64,000 nt of DNA from Rebecca billardiae RCC1528 (lineage: Eukaryota > Haptophyta), in NCBI GenBank assembly GCA_965240325.2, contig OZ251224.1, positions 4,154,001 to 4,218,000 of the forward strand, written 5' to 3'. The notes beneath the pieces were generated by a model. That model made no database searches, was not told the origin of the DNA, and was given only the letters and a program-made list of their open reading frames with translations. Of this stretch, positions 1 to 12,430 are shown piece by piece (positions within the stretch are counted from its first letter, which is position 1; every line of letters starts with the position of its first letter). The translations under genes were made by a program, and so were the position numbers.

Positions 1-3000
1 CGAAGCCGAGCAGCTTGCCGAGGTACTCCTCGAAGAGCGAGCCAAAGTGGCCGCCCCACTCGGGCAGCACGGCCGGCACGACGTGCTCGCACCACGAGTC
101 GGTGTACGGCCGCCAGCCGAGGTAGACGGCCTCCATGTACACCATCCCGCAGCGCGACACCGTCGCCGGCGACGCGACCGCCAGGTCGTTCACCTCGAAC
201 AGCATGTGCATCTGCCGCGTCAGCTTGATGCGCTCGCCGTTGGAGAGGCAGAGCATCTTGTTGTCGTCGAGCACCGTGTTCATGTTCTCGATCCAGATCG
301 CGTCGACGGGGCCGTCGAAGACGATCCACTTGCGGTTGAGCGTCTCGTCCGCGACCGCGCCGCGCACCAGCGTGGGCACCAGCCCGTCCGTCCACTCCTG
401 CGTGAACGCGTTCACCGCGCCGTACAGCTCGCCCATCGTGACCGACTTTGGGTTGAGCGTGTACTCGTGCGTCACCTCGTAGTGCGGCGACTCGTCGCCG
501 TCGCGCTTGAGCTGCGTGAGCGCGGAGGCGAGCATCTTGTGGCAGCACGTCTTGCCCGTGAGCGTGAGCCCCACCACCATCACGCCGTGCCGCACCAGCA
601 TCGTCTCGAACAGCTGGATGATCTTGGCGACGTACGTGGGCACGGGCTGCAGCCGCGCCTTGCTCATCTCGTACTCGATGGCCTCCTGCAGCCGGCCGTA
701 GTCCACGTTCGGGATCTCGACGCCGGGGAAGAGGTCCTGGATGATGGACATGAAGAGCGGCACGTCCTCCGACAGGAACTTGGGCAGGTTCGAGTCGCGC
801 AGCGCGCGGATCAGCACGATGTGCTCCTCGAGCTCGGGGTTGGAGCGCTTGAGCTGCCCCGCCATCACGAGCACCGACTTGACGGCGCGCATCCCAAAGT
901 CGTAGTGGTCCTGCTTGGAGAGCTGCTCGGAGGAGAGCTTGTACAGCTGGGTCATCTTGTTCGAGAGCGGCTTCGCCTCGGCGAACCCCTCGGAGAACAG
1001 CATGATCTCCGCGATCAGCCGGTAGTCCGGGATCATCATCGCGACCGGCCGGAAGAGCGCCTTGAGGTTGTCCGGCAGCTCGGCGCGGCCCGCGTACCCG
1101 GGGTTCATCGTGATGAAGACGCCGTAGCCCTTGTTGAGCGGGATCTCGACGCCCTCGAAGACGAAGCGCTGCCGGTCCTCCGCGATCGCGTTCTGGATCG
1201 TCTGGATCTGCTGCGCGATCACCGAGAGCACCTCGATGTTGATCCGGTTGAACTCGTCGAAGCACGCCCACGCGCCCGACTGCGCGAGCCCCGAGAAGAA
1301 GCGGCCCATCATCTTGTAGTCGAGGCCGTCGGAGCAGTTGAAGACGACGCACTGGCACGAGAGCGCCTTGGCGAGGTCCTTCGTCGTCTCCGTCTTCCCC
1401 GTGCCCGCCGGCCCCGCCGGCGCGCCGCCAAGGCGCAGGTGGAGCGCGCCGGTGAGCGTCATGTAGCACTTGTCGGTGAGCGGCGTGATCACGAGCCGCG
1501 GCGTGTTGCCCAGGTACTCGTACCCGTTGACGAAGCGCGAGTTGGTCTGGCGGATGACGCAGTCCTCGTGCACGCCGTCCGCGTACGACACGAGGTCGTG
1601 CACCTCGCCCGCCCAGTAGTACCGCAGCTGGCGCTGCCACTCGAAGTCGTTCACCCACGAGGTGCCGAGGCCGATCATCACGCCGACCGTGTCACGCGCG
1701 TGCACGTCGATCACGAGCTTCGCGCCGAGCGTGGTGCGCTGGAGCGGCGAGAGCTGGCCGCGCACGAGCTTGACCATCTCGTTGATCTTGCCCACCCAGT
1801 CCGTGTTGAAGTCGGTGAGCGCGCCCGGCGCCTCGCCCGTGTGCACGCGGTCGAGCGCGACCTCGACGCCCGCCGTCCACGCGACCTGCCCGATCATCAG
1901 GATCGACTGCGCCGCGTACCCAAAGGCCCACTCGGCCATCGGCGTGCCCGCGCGCATGCCGGCGATGCACCGCTTGGAGTCCTCGTACAGCGAGACGCGC
2001 ATCATCCGCTCCACGTGCCCCAGCCACCCCTCCACCGGCCCCGTCGCGATCACCGAGTCGTGGAACTTGACGCGCTCCTGCTCGGGCGAGAGCATCGCGA
2101 TCACGTCGGTCGTGGGCGCGCCGTCCGCGTCCGCGGCGAACTCGATGCGCGCCATCGCGTCGAAGCACTTGCCGAGGTGCGGCTGGACGGCCTGCGGGTC
2201 GCGCGTCTGCGAGAGGATCTCGAGCAGCTCGTCGTTCGACAGGAAGTAGAAGCGCGAGAACGCCTGCCGCTTGGTCTCGAGGTAGTCCTCGAGCGACTTT
2301 TGGATCTCGTCGAGCGCCGCGTTGGCGTCGACAAACGCGCGCAGCAGCCCCGTCTTGGTGACCTGGCCGAGCACGTTGGGCGAGGCGTGGGTCTTGCGCA
2401 TCTGGTCCTTCCAGAACTTGTCCACCTTCTGGAACTTGGACGCCTCCACCGGCAGCTGCTTCTGGATGTCCTCCGCGCCGAAGATGTTCTCGAGGTACAT
2501 CCAGTTGCGCTGACACGTCATCCACTCGTCGAGCACCTCGGAGAGCAGGCCGAGCTTCGACTCCCACACCTCGACCTCGGCGCGGATGCCCGCGACGAAG
2601 CGCGAGGCGAGGATCGTCTGCAGCGACACCTGGTTGTCCTCGAGCACCGTCACGATCTCCTCCACCGAGCCGAGCACGAACACGTCCGAGAGCTCGCGGT
2701 GCGAGTTGGTGATGAACTCGGTGCCCTCCCACGAGCGCTTGATCTTGCCCAGCATCTCCTCGAGGGCGAACTCGCCCGAGGCGATGCCCGACACCTCGTT
2801 GATGAAGTCGGCGTGCTGCTCGACGCCGTACTTGAGCAGCTGGTCCAGCGTGAACGTCGTCCCCGCGAAGTACGGCTGCTGCACGCGCTCGAAGACCTTC
2901 TTCCAGTGGCGCTGCTGCATCGCCGGGTTGCCGAGGTCGACCACGACCGGCATGAAGCCGCGCACCTCGTCGATCGACTCGAGGAACTTGCGCACGACGG

Positions 3001-5229
3001 GGTCGGTGTTCAGCCGCTTCGAGAGCTTGTAGATGTCCTTGTGGTACGTCTCCACCTCCTTCTTCATCTCCTCCACCGGCAGCGCGCCGAAGTCCTCCTC
3101 GCGCCAGCGCGCGACGCCCTCGTTCCACAGCTCGAGCCGCTGCCAGATCTCGCGCTTCATCTCGTACTGCGCGCGCGTGTCGGTGAACGAGGTGAGCGAC
3201 TCCTGCCCGTCGCCGATCTTGAAGACGCGCTGCCACTCGGCGTACGTCTCCGCCTTCTCCGAGATCTGGTCCAGCTCCTCGTGCACGGCGTCGAGCCGCT
3301 CGAGCACCGCGCGCGTCTCCACGTCCGGGTCCATGAAGTCGCCCGAGTGCAACGAGCCGAGGATCACCAGCAGCTCGTCGTTGAGCGAGCCGATCTTCTT
3401 GTCGAGGTTCTCCATCATCTTGGGCTTGTGGTCCTCGACGAAGAGCTGCGCCGCCTCGAACACGCCGGCGAAGTCGGCGCGCGCGATGTCCAGGTCGTCC
3501 TTCTTCACCTGGTCCGCCGTGGGGATCTTGAGGTTTGGGAAGTACTCGTCCAGCAGCTCGTACATCTCGGTCACGGCGCGCGCCTTGAGCCCGAGCTGCT
3601 TCACCTCGTCGCGCATGAAGTCGACGTACCGCGTGAACTCGGCGAAGTCCTTGAGGTTGCGCGGCCGCTCGCCCAGGTTCTTCACGATCGACTGGAACTC
3701 CTGCAGCGTCGAGATGCACTCGTCGCGCGCGGCGGTGAGCAGCATCGTCTGCAGCTGGTCGAGCGCGTTCGTGCGGCGGTCGAGGGCCTCCTTGAGCTTC
3801 TGCGACTCGACCACAAACGTGCCGACGGCCTTGGACTTGACGATGTTGGAGATGTCGTCCTTCCACGCCTTGAGCTGCTTCATGTCCGCCTTGAAGTCGT
3901 CCACCGTCTGCTGCGCCTGCTCGTACGCCTCGAACGACCAGTGCTGGCCGAACACGTGCACGACGCGGTACCGCTCAAACTGGAGCGCGTGCCGCTGCAC
4001 GTCCTCAAAGTTGGCGCGCACGTGCGCGATCGTGGAGGCCTTGGCCGCGTTGAAGTCGGTGCTCGACTGCACCATCGACGGCACGTTCGGCCCCTGCACC
4101 GTCGAGTGGTGGAAGTACTGCTTGAACGCGCGCAGGTACAGCAGCCGCGGCACCGTCTGCATCGCGACCGTCGTCGCCTCGAGCAGCGCCTCCACCTTGG
4201 AGACAAAGAACGACTCGGCCGGCTCGAACGAGAGGCCCTGGTCGGCGTACTGCACAACGGTGAACCACAGGCCCTTGGTGCGCTGCGTGCTCGTCACCGT
4301 CGCGAGCAGCTCCTGCGCCGTCGCCACCGAGAGCGAGTAGCAGCACGAGACGCACATGTAGTCCACGAGCCGGATGAAGGCGCCGAGCATCTGCGCCTCC
4401 GCGGCCGCGAGCCGCACGGCGCGCAGCCGGTCGAGCTGCTCCTGCCTGGCGGCGACCATCGACTTGGACTTGGAGGTGGGCGGGAGGGACTTGCTCGCCG
4501 CCGCCGCCGCCGCGGTCGCCGCCGCCGCCGCGCCCGCCGCGCCGCCCGCCCCGCCGCCGCCGCCCTCCGCGCCCGCCGCGCCCTCGTCCGAGAGGCGCGC
4601 GCGCGTGGTCACGTCCCGGCACACCTTCTCCACCAGTGCCTGCAGCTTGTCGATGTGCTGCTCGAAGGTCTTGCCCGCGCGCGCGAGCTCGGCGTTCTGC
4701 TGCTCGAGGAAGTCGGCGATGCGGTACGTCTGCACCGGGTCGATGTTGAGCAGCCGGATGTTGCGCATCTCGTAGCACAGCGACGAGATCTCCATCAGCG
4801 TGGGGCAGAAGGAATGCTTGGCGAGGAAGAGGCGGCGCACCAGCTTGTTGCGCTGCATGCAGTACAGCTTGTACCGCACGTTGGAGCGCCACAGCCGGAA
4901 CATCTTCGCGACGAGGTAGTGCTTGAAGAAGCGGATGCTCGTGAGCACCGAGAAGAACGTCGACTCCTGGATCCACTGCGCGAGCGGCATGAACTCGGAC
5001 GGCTGCCGGTCGGCAAACACGTGCACGACGCCGGTCGCGGAGACGGTGAAGTGCTCGGGCTCCACCTGCTCGCGCGAGACGCACACGAGCGAGTACGGCT
5101 CGAACGCGTCGCCGCTCTTCGCGCGGTTGGCGTACACGAACTTGGTCGGCGTGTGGTTCCCGTGCCGCGCGAAGAAGTTGGCCGCCTCCTCGCCCGTCTG
5201 CGCGGCGGGCGGCGGCGGCGCGGCGGCGC

Positions 5230-5270
<41 letters not shown>

Positions 5271-5929
5271 GGCGCGGCGGCGCAGGCTCGGTCAGCGCGA
5301 GCGCGCGCGCGCGCGCGCGCGCTGGCGCGGCGGGTGGTCCCCACCAGCCCCCACCTCGCGCGGCGCGCGCCTGCCCGCGCGCGCACCTTGAAGTGCGCGC
5401 CCATGTCCTCGAGCATCACGTCCACGTGCGCGCCGCCGCCCTCCGCGCCCGCAGACGCGTCGTGGTCGCCCTCGGGCGCGTCGCCCGCGGCGCGGCGCGC
5501 GGCGCGCGCGGCGTCGGAGCGCGAGGCGGCGACGGGGTTGACGGTGCGGCCGACCATCGACGTGAGCGTCGCCGACGCCGAGCGGATGTTGGGCAGGTCG
5601 TAGTCGTACAGCTCGGTGATCGAGAAGTCGTACAGCGCCTGCGCGCCGCCGTTGGCCGAGGCGGCGGTGCCCAGCTTGGGCTGGTCGCCGGGGCGCACGG
5701 AGGCGTCGGCGTACCCGGGCACGCCGCCCGGCCCCGCGCCGGTGCCCGAGCCCCTGGTGGGGCGCTTGCCCTGCCGGCCCGTCGGCGAGAGCGGGCCGGC
5801 GCTCGGCAGGGCCGGCTCGATGTATCGCGCGGGCACGCGCGGCGCCTCGACGGGCGGGAGCTTGGAGAGGGGCCCATCGGCCACCTCAGGCAGAGGCGCA
5901 TCGAGTGGCTGCAGCTGGAAGCGCGGCAT
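1..5929 (-). CDS. axonemal dynein heavy chain, N-terminal part (runs off left edge)
   Basis: Motor subunit of an axonemal dynein, probably a single-headed inner-arm (DNAH1/3/6/7-like) type; the exact subtype is not certain. Start chosen at the ATG at 5929 (MPRFQLQPLDAPLPE). Exon 1 is 5929-5387. A 189-nt phase-0 intron (5386-5198, donor AAG|GTGCGC, acceptor GCGCAG|ACG) contains an in-frame TGA, so splicing is required. Exon 2 then stays open to base 1. About 1,910 residues are visible: tail, linker (QRNWMYLENIF near residue 1080), AAA1 with P-loop GPAGTGKTETTKDL near 1440 and Walker B WACFDEFNRIN, and AAA2 with the P-loop-like GLTLTGKT near 1725. AAA3-AAA6, the stalk and the microtubule-binding domain lie outside the window. 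A Gly/Ala-rich insert interrupts the tail around 4500-4600. Its presence implies a motile flagellum. It is divergent from the Sec7 gene. Confidence 0.95.
5198..5386 (-). other. intron 1 of the dynein heavy chain gene
   Basis: GT-AG intron of 189 nt, phase 0, made largely of GC-only simple sequence (GGGCGC and GCGC runs). It is divisible by three but carries an in-frame TGA, which is why the exons on either side must be spliced. Confidence 0.85.
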
Positions 5930-6238
5930 GGCCCACCTCTGGCCCCGCCGCTCCTCCTGGTTGCCCCCCCGCGCAGCGGCCAGCCAAGAGAGCGATGGCT
6001 GCCGCACTAACTGACCGAAGAAACGGCGCAGTTCGATCTTGGGCTCGTTGAGGCCGGACGCACGCACGGCCGGACTCTGCTCCTGCCTGGTGAGCAGTGG
6101 GCGGAGGGCTTTTGGTCGACCAGTGCCCCGGCTGATCAAGCAAAGGGCGCCCATTCGCCCGGCGGCCGCCATCGCGCCCGTCGCCCTCGCCCCGCGCGCG
6201 CGCGTGCGCGGCGGGGGTGCACGGCGGTGCGCGGCGGC
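5930..6238. promoter_or_regulatory. divergent promoter region, dynein / Sec7 protein
   Basis: About 309 bp separate the start codons of two divergent genes, so both 5' UTRs and promoters must lie here. No TATA box or other recognisable element is seen. The left part is of ordinary composition and the right end becomes GC-only. Confidence 0.5.
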
Positions 6239-9200
6239 ATGCCGCGCGCGCACGAGTGCCCCATCCACGCGGGCCTCGACGAGGCCGTCGCCCGCCTCGT
6301 CGGCGCCGCCGACTCTGCCGACGGGTGCGCGCGCGCGCTCGGCTCGATTCTCGACGCGTGCGCGCTCGACAGGGAGGACGAGCCGCCGTTCTACGTGCGC
6401 GTGAGCGGCGGCGGCGGCGGCGAGCCGAGCCAGCCGCCCAGCCCGGCCGGCCCCATCGAGCTCCGCGTCTCGCCCGGCGCCGTCTTCACCCTCGGCGCCG
6501 AGCCTGCCTTCCGTCTGGACGAGCTGCGCGCGGTCGGCTTTGTGGGCGGCCGCGCGCCCTCGCTCGCGCCGAGGCGGACGCGGCGCGCGCGCCCGGCGGA
6601 GGCGGGCGGCGAGGAGGAGGAGGGCGCGGCGCCCGAGGACGGCCCGCCGCTCGGCGTCGAGCTGCACTGGCCCGACGGCCGCACGCGCACGCTGGTTGCG
6701 CTCGAGCCGGCGCGCGGCGGCGCGCACGCCGCCGAGCGCGCGGGCGCGGGCGCGGACGCGGACGCGGACGCGGCGCGCGCGCGCGCGGCGCGCGAGCTGC
6801 GCGAGCTGTTCGAGGCGCAGCTGGTGCGCTTCGCGCACATGCGCGCCGCGCTCCTCCTCGCGCTCCGCCGCGCCGCCGCGCGCGCGGCCGCGCCGACGGA
6901 CGAGTCTGCAGCTCGCGCGGCGCTCGCGCGCGCGCTCGCGTGGGCGTGGCCGCAGCTGGTGGCGGCGGCGACGGACACGCTGGGCGGCGCGGCGGGCGAG
7001 GGCGCGGAGGGCGCGGCCGCGCAGGCGGGCGCCGCGGCCGTCGCCGCCTCCTCCTCGCCGCTCGAGCGCCTCCACGCCCTCGGCCTCGCCGACGCCGACG
7101 GCGGCTGGGGCGGGCTCGTGTCACCCAGCGCGCAGCACGGCGCGCTCACGATTGCGGCCGCGGGCGCGACGGGCGCCGTGTTCGCGTGGGCGCGGGCGAA
7201 CGGGCGGTCGGTGTCGCGGCTGCTCGGCGCGGTGCGCGCGGACGCGATCTCGCCCTCCGCGCCGCGCGCCGAGCCCGCCCTCGGCGCGTGCGCGCTCGAG
7301 CTCGTCTGCCAGCTGCTGCACGCCGCAGGCCTCTGCGCGCCGCCGCCCTCGCACCCGACGGCCGCGCAGCACGTGCGCGCGCGCGTGCTCGCGCTCGCGG
7401 CGGGCGGCGAGGGCGGCGGCGGCGGCGGCGAGGGCGGCGCGCGCACGCTGCGCGCCGACGCGCAGCAGCCCCCGTCGCGCCTCGCCGCCGCCATCGCCGC
7501 CCTCTCCGCCGGCTCCGCCGCCGACCCCCTCTCAGCCCTCGCCGTGCTGTGCCGCCGCGCCGACGTGTGCGCGCTCGAGGGATTGCGCGGCGCGGAGGGC
7601 GCGCGGCTGCCGGGCGTGCTGGCGAGCGCGCTCGAGCTGCTCGTGGCGCTCGCGACGCCGCGCGCCGGCGAGGCCGCCGCCGCCACCTCCGACGCCGCCG
7701 CGCGCGCGCTCGCCTCGGGCGCCGCCATCGTCACCACCGAGCTGCGCGCCGCGCTCGCGCCGCCCGCGCGCCGCGCGCGCGCCGGCATGGCGCCAGTGGC
7801 CGACCTCGGCGGCTTCTGCGCATGCCTGGACGCGGTGACGGCGGAGGTGCTCGGCGGCGGCGAGGCGGAGGGCGGCGGCGCCGCCGCGCACGCCGCCGCC
7901 GCCGCCGAGCACCCCGGCGGCGTCGACCTCGACCCGTCGCCCGACGGCGGCGGCGGCGGCGGCGGCGGCGGCGCGGACGGCGGCGGCGGCGCGGACGGCG
8001 GCGGCGGCGCAGACGGCGGCGGCGGCGCAGACGGCCCGGACCAGCATGGCCGCCGCCCGCCGCCGGTTGAGACGGGGGTGTCGCCGCCGCTGGGCTCGCG
8101 GGTGCGCAGCGCGAGCGCGGGCGGGGGTTCGGCGGCGGCGCGCTCGACACCGCCAGTGCACAGCGCCTCCACCCTCAGCTCGAGCAGCGAGGGCTCCGCC
8201 TCCGCCGCCGCCTCCGCCGCCGCCTCGGCGGGCGGCGGCGGCGGCGGCGGCGGCCTCGGCGGCGGCAGCGGCAGCGGCGCCGCGGGCGCGGGCGCGGGCG
8301 CGGGCCCTGCGCGCGAGCCGAGCTCGCCCGTCCGCGCGTCGTCGGCCGGCGGCGCGGCGCCGCCGGCCATCTCGATCTCCGGCAGTACGCCGAAGCGCGT
8401 CTCATCCGCCGGCGCGGCCGATGCGCCGCACAGCGCCGCCGCCGCGCTGGGCCGGAAGGGGCAGCGCTCGCCCTCCGCCTCGCCCGCGCGCTCGCCGAGC
8501 GGCGGCCTTCGCAGCTCGCGCCGGCGCTCGGCGGCGGAGGGGGCGGAGGGAGCGATGGCGGCGGCGATCTCCCTGGTGCGCGACGCGCTCGGCTCGCGCG
8601 ACCGCTCGCCGCCCACCCCCGCGCCGCCCACGCCGCGCGGCTCGCACGGCGACGGCGCGCGCGCGCCGCCCGCCTTCAGCCTCGGCTCCGCGGCCGCGGG
8701 CTCGGGCGCGCTCTCGGCGAACGCCTCCACGAACCTGCTGCCGCCCGTCGAGCCCGCCGCGCCCGGCGGCGGCGGCGGCGGCGGCGCTGGCTCGGCCGGC
8801 GGGCCGGGCTCGAGCGCGGGCTCGGCGGCGGGCTCCGCGCCTCGGCTCGCGCACCCGCCGTGGAACGCGCTCGTCACGCACTCCGCCGCGCGCGAGGCGG
8901 AGCTGCGCGCGCTCGCCGACACGTTCAACGGCGCGGGCGCGGGCGCAAAGGGCGTGCGCGCGCTCGTGGCGGCGGGCCAGCTCGCGCCCACGCCCGAGGC
9001 GCTGGTGCGCTTCCTGCTGGACGCGGGCCCGCGGCTGCGGCAGCGCGACGTCGCCGACCTGCTCGGCTCCGACGGGCGCGAGCGCGAGCTCGACCTGTTC
9101 CTCGACGCGCTGCAGCTGAGCGGGCTGCAGATCGACGCGGCCGTGCGCAAGCTGAACACACGCGTGCACCTGCGCGTGGAGGCGCAGAAGCTCGCGCGCA

Positions 9201-10599
9201 TCCTCGAGGCGTTCGCGCGCCGGTACCACGCGTGCAACCCGTCCGTGTTTGCGGACGAGAACGGGGCGTACCTCACGGCCTACTCGCTGCTGATGCTCAA
9301 CACGGACGCGCACAACGACAAGGTGCGGCACAAGATGAGCCGCGACGGGTACGGCGCGCAGCTGCGCGAGCTCGCGCTGCCGCCGCAGCTGGTGGACGCG
9401 CTGTACACCTCCGTCACGCAGCTCGACCTGCAGGTCGAGGAGCGCGCGCAGCTCGACGTCGTGCACTACGGCTGGCTGCTCAAGCAGAACAGGCGCAAGG
9501 TGGGCTGGAAGTGGCGCTTCGTGCTGCTGTCCACGCGCGCGCTGTACGTGTACAAGCACGAGCGGGACGCCAGCCCCGCGCAGTTCGCACCGCTCGAGTA
9601 CTCGACGCTCACGCAGGTGGCGACGGCGGGGCCGCTGTCCAAGCGCTTCGAGGTGCGCTGCTCGCCCGAGGGGCCCGCCGCCGCCGCGGGCGGCGGCGCC
9701 ACCACGCCGCGCCTCTCGCGCGCCAAGACGGCCAGCACGCAGGGGCCGGACTCGGGGCCGCGCACGCTGCTCTTCGAGGCGGCGGACAACGGCGCGGCGC
9801 GGCAGTGGCTCACGGCGATCGGCCAGTTCACCGCGCCGCACGAGGGCGTGATGGTCGTGCCGCTCGCCGAGCTCGAGGCGTGGGAGGCGGCGGCCGCGCG
9901 CGCGGCCGCGCCCGCGCCGCCGCCGCTGCAGCTGGCGCGCTCGTCGGGCGCGGCGGGCTCGTCGCTCGGCGCCGCCGCCGACGGCGGCGCGGGGCTTAGC
10001 CTGCGCGAGCGGCGCGCGCGCGCCACGTCCGAGCTCAAGGTGCGCCGGCCGAGCTGGAACGCGCACAGCGCGGGCGGCGGCGCCGAGCGCGGCGGCGGCG
10101 CGCTGCCCTTTGCCGCCGTCTCCGCCCCCGGCGTCGGCCGCACCTCGCGAGGCGGGCGCTCGTCCTACGCCTCGGACGAGTCGGACGCGCTCGCCAAGAT
10201 CGAGGCGTACTACGCGGGGCTCGAGGCGGCGGGGTGGGTGGGCAGGCTGGGGGAAGGGGGCGCGCACGGCGCGGAGGGGGCGAGCGGGCGCTCGAGCGCG
10301 CCGCCGCTCGGCGGGCCCACCGGCGCGCACTCCGCGTCCGCCACCTCGGCCGACGGCGACGGCGACGGCGACGACGCCGACTCTGAGGATGCGGACGCGG
10401 ACGCGGACGCGGACGGCGCGACCACCGACGGTGGCGGCACGGCCGGCCCCTCGAGCGTGAGCGTGCGCTCGGTGCTCTCGGCGCCCGACGCGGCGGAGGG
10501 CGCGGCGGAGGGCGCGGCGCCGCCGCCGGGGCTCGCCGCCGCCGCGGCCGCGCGCCTCGCGCCCTCCTCGCGCGGCGGCGCGCCCTCCGCGGGCGGCGG

Positions 10600-10653
<54 letters not shown>

Positions 10654-12392
10654 CGCGGGCGGCGGCGGCGCGTGCGCCGGCTGCGTGGGCAGCCCGGCGA
10701 CGGGCCAGCTCTCGGGGCAGTCGCTGCGCCGGCACGACAGGCTGCTCGGCTCGGGCCGACCGCCGCCCATCGGCCAGCAGGATTCGCTCAACTCGCTCGT
10801 CGAGGTGCGCGAGGCGGCGAGCGCGGCGGAGGAGGCGGAGGCGGAGGGGGCGGAGGCTCCGGCAGTGCGCGGCGCCGCGCGGCCTGTGCCGCCGTCACGC
10901 GCAGACTCGTGGGCGCAGCCGCCGCCGCGCGCCTCCTCCTCCTCCTCCTCCGCGGCACCCAGCCCGCGCCACCCGCCGCCGATCGCGCGCCCCGCCGCGC
11001 TCTTCGCCTCCGCCGCCCCCGCGCACGCGCTCGAGCTGGGCGCGGAGGGCGGCGGCGCCGAGGGCGGCGCGGAGGGCGCGCGAGGCGCGAGGCGCAGCGC
11101 GGGGTGCGCGCCCGCGCCCATCCCGCTCAGCGGCACCATCGTGCATCGGCCGAGCGCGGAGGGCGTCGGCGCGCTCGCCGGCGGCGCCGCGGCGCGCGGC
11201 GCCCAGCACGCGGGGCGGCGCAGCGGCGCGAGCGACGGGGACGGGGAGGAGGAGGCGGCAGCGGCGGTCGGCGCAGCGGCCGACGCCGCCGACGCCGCCG
11301 CCGACGGCGGCGGCGGCGGCAGCGGAGGCGCCCTCGCCACGCCGGGCGCCGCCTCGCCCTCGCCCGGCGCGCGCAGAGCGGCGGCCGCCACGGCGGCGGA
11401 GCGCGCGGCGGCCGCGCGCGCCGCCGAGATTGTGGCGATTGTGGGGCAGACCGGCGCGCAGGCGGCGGCCGAGGCGGCGGCGTTGGCGCCGACCGGCGCG
11501 GCGCGCGGCGCGCCGAGCGGCGGCGCCGGCGCGGCCGAGGGCGAGGCCGCGCTCGCGCGCCGCCGCTTTGAGCTCGCGCTGCTCGACGCCGAGGTCGGCC
11601 GCGCCGCCGCCGCGCTTGGCAGCCGCGAGGCGGCCGCGGAGCGTGGCGCCGCGCGCGAGCGCGAGCGCGCGGCGCGCTTGGACGCGCCGAGCGGCGCTGA
11701 GAGCGTGCGCGCGCGCCAACGGGAGGCGGACGACGCGGCGGCGGCCGAGGCGGCGCGGCAGCGGGTGCGTCCGCGCGCGCCGCGCGCGGCGCGCGGCACG
11801 GCGTCACGCGCGCACGCGCCGCCGCGCGCGCGCGCTCACGCGCCGCCGCGCGCGCGCGCGCCGCCCCGCGCGCCGCGCGCAGGCGACGGAAATGCGCCGC
11901 ACGCTCAGCGAGGTCGAGGGCGCCCTCAAGGCGCGCACGGCCGAGCTCTCGGCCGTGAGCGCGCGGCTGCGCAACGAGAAGGCCAACCTGGCGGCGCTGC
12001 GACAGCTGCGGGGCGCGGCGCGCGAGCCCGGGCTGCCGCCGAGTGAGGCGGCGGCGGCGGCGGCGGCGCGCGCGGAGGCGGGCGGCGTTGCCGCGCCGCC
12101 GCTTGTCACGCCGCCCGTGTACGCTGCGCACGCGCTCGGCGGGCCCGCGAGCGCCGCGGCGGCCGCCGCCGCCGCCGCCGCCGCCGCGGCCGCCGTCGCG
12201 TCGGCGCAGCCGCACCACCTCGGCGCGTCCGGCGGCGGCGGCGCGCGCGCTGCGAACGGCGGCGGCGGCGTGGGCGGCGCGGGCGGCAGGCCTGGCCCAG
12301 CGCCGCCGCGCGCGCGCGCGTCGCCTCTCACGCCGCCCGACTCACCGGCGGACGGCGCGCCGGCCGCGCGCGGCGGCGCGGAGAGCGCCGGG

Positions 12393-12430
<38 letters not shown>

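Noticed and set aside
1692-3866. 724-residue minus-strand frame
   Set aside because: Off-frame shadow of the dynein gene, Arg/Ala-rich; the dynein motifs are in another frame.
47-6010. 1,987-residue open frame on the plus strand
   Set aside because: It is the exact antisense of a clear dynein heavy chain. The translation is Arg/His/Leu/Val-rich, without domains.
6391-9276. 961-residue minus-strand frame
   Set aside because: Antisense shadow of the Sec7 gene, Ser/Ala/Pro-rich with no recognisable fold.
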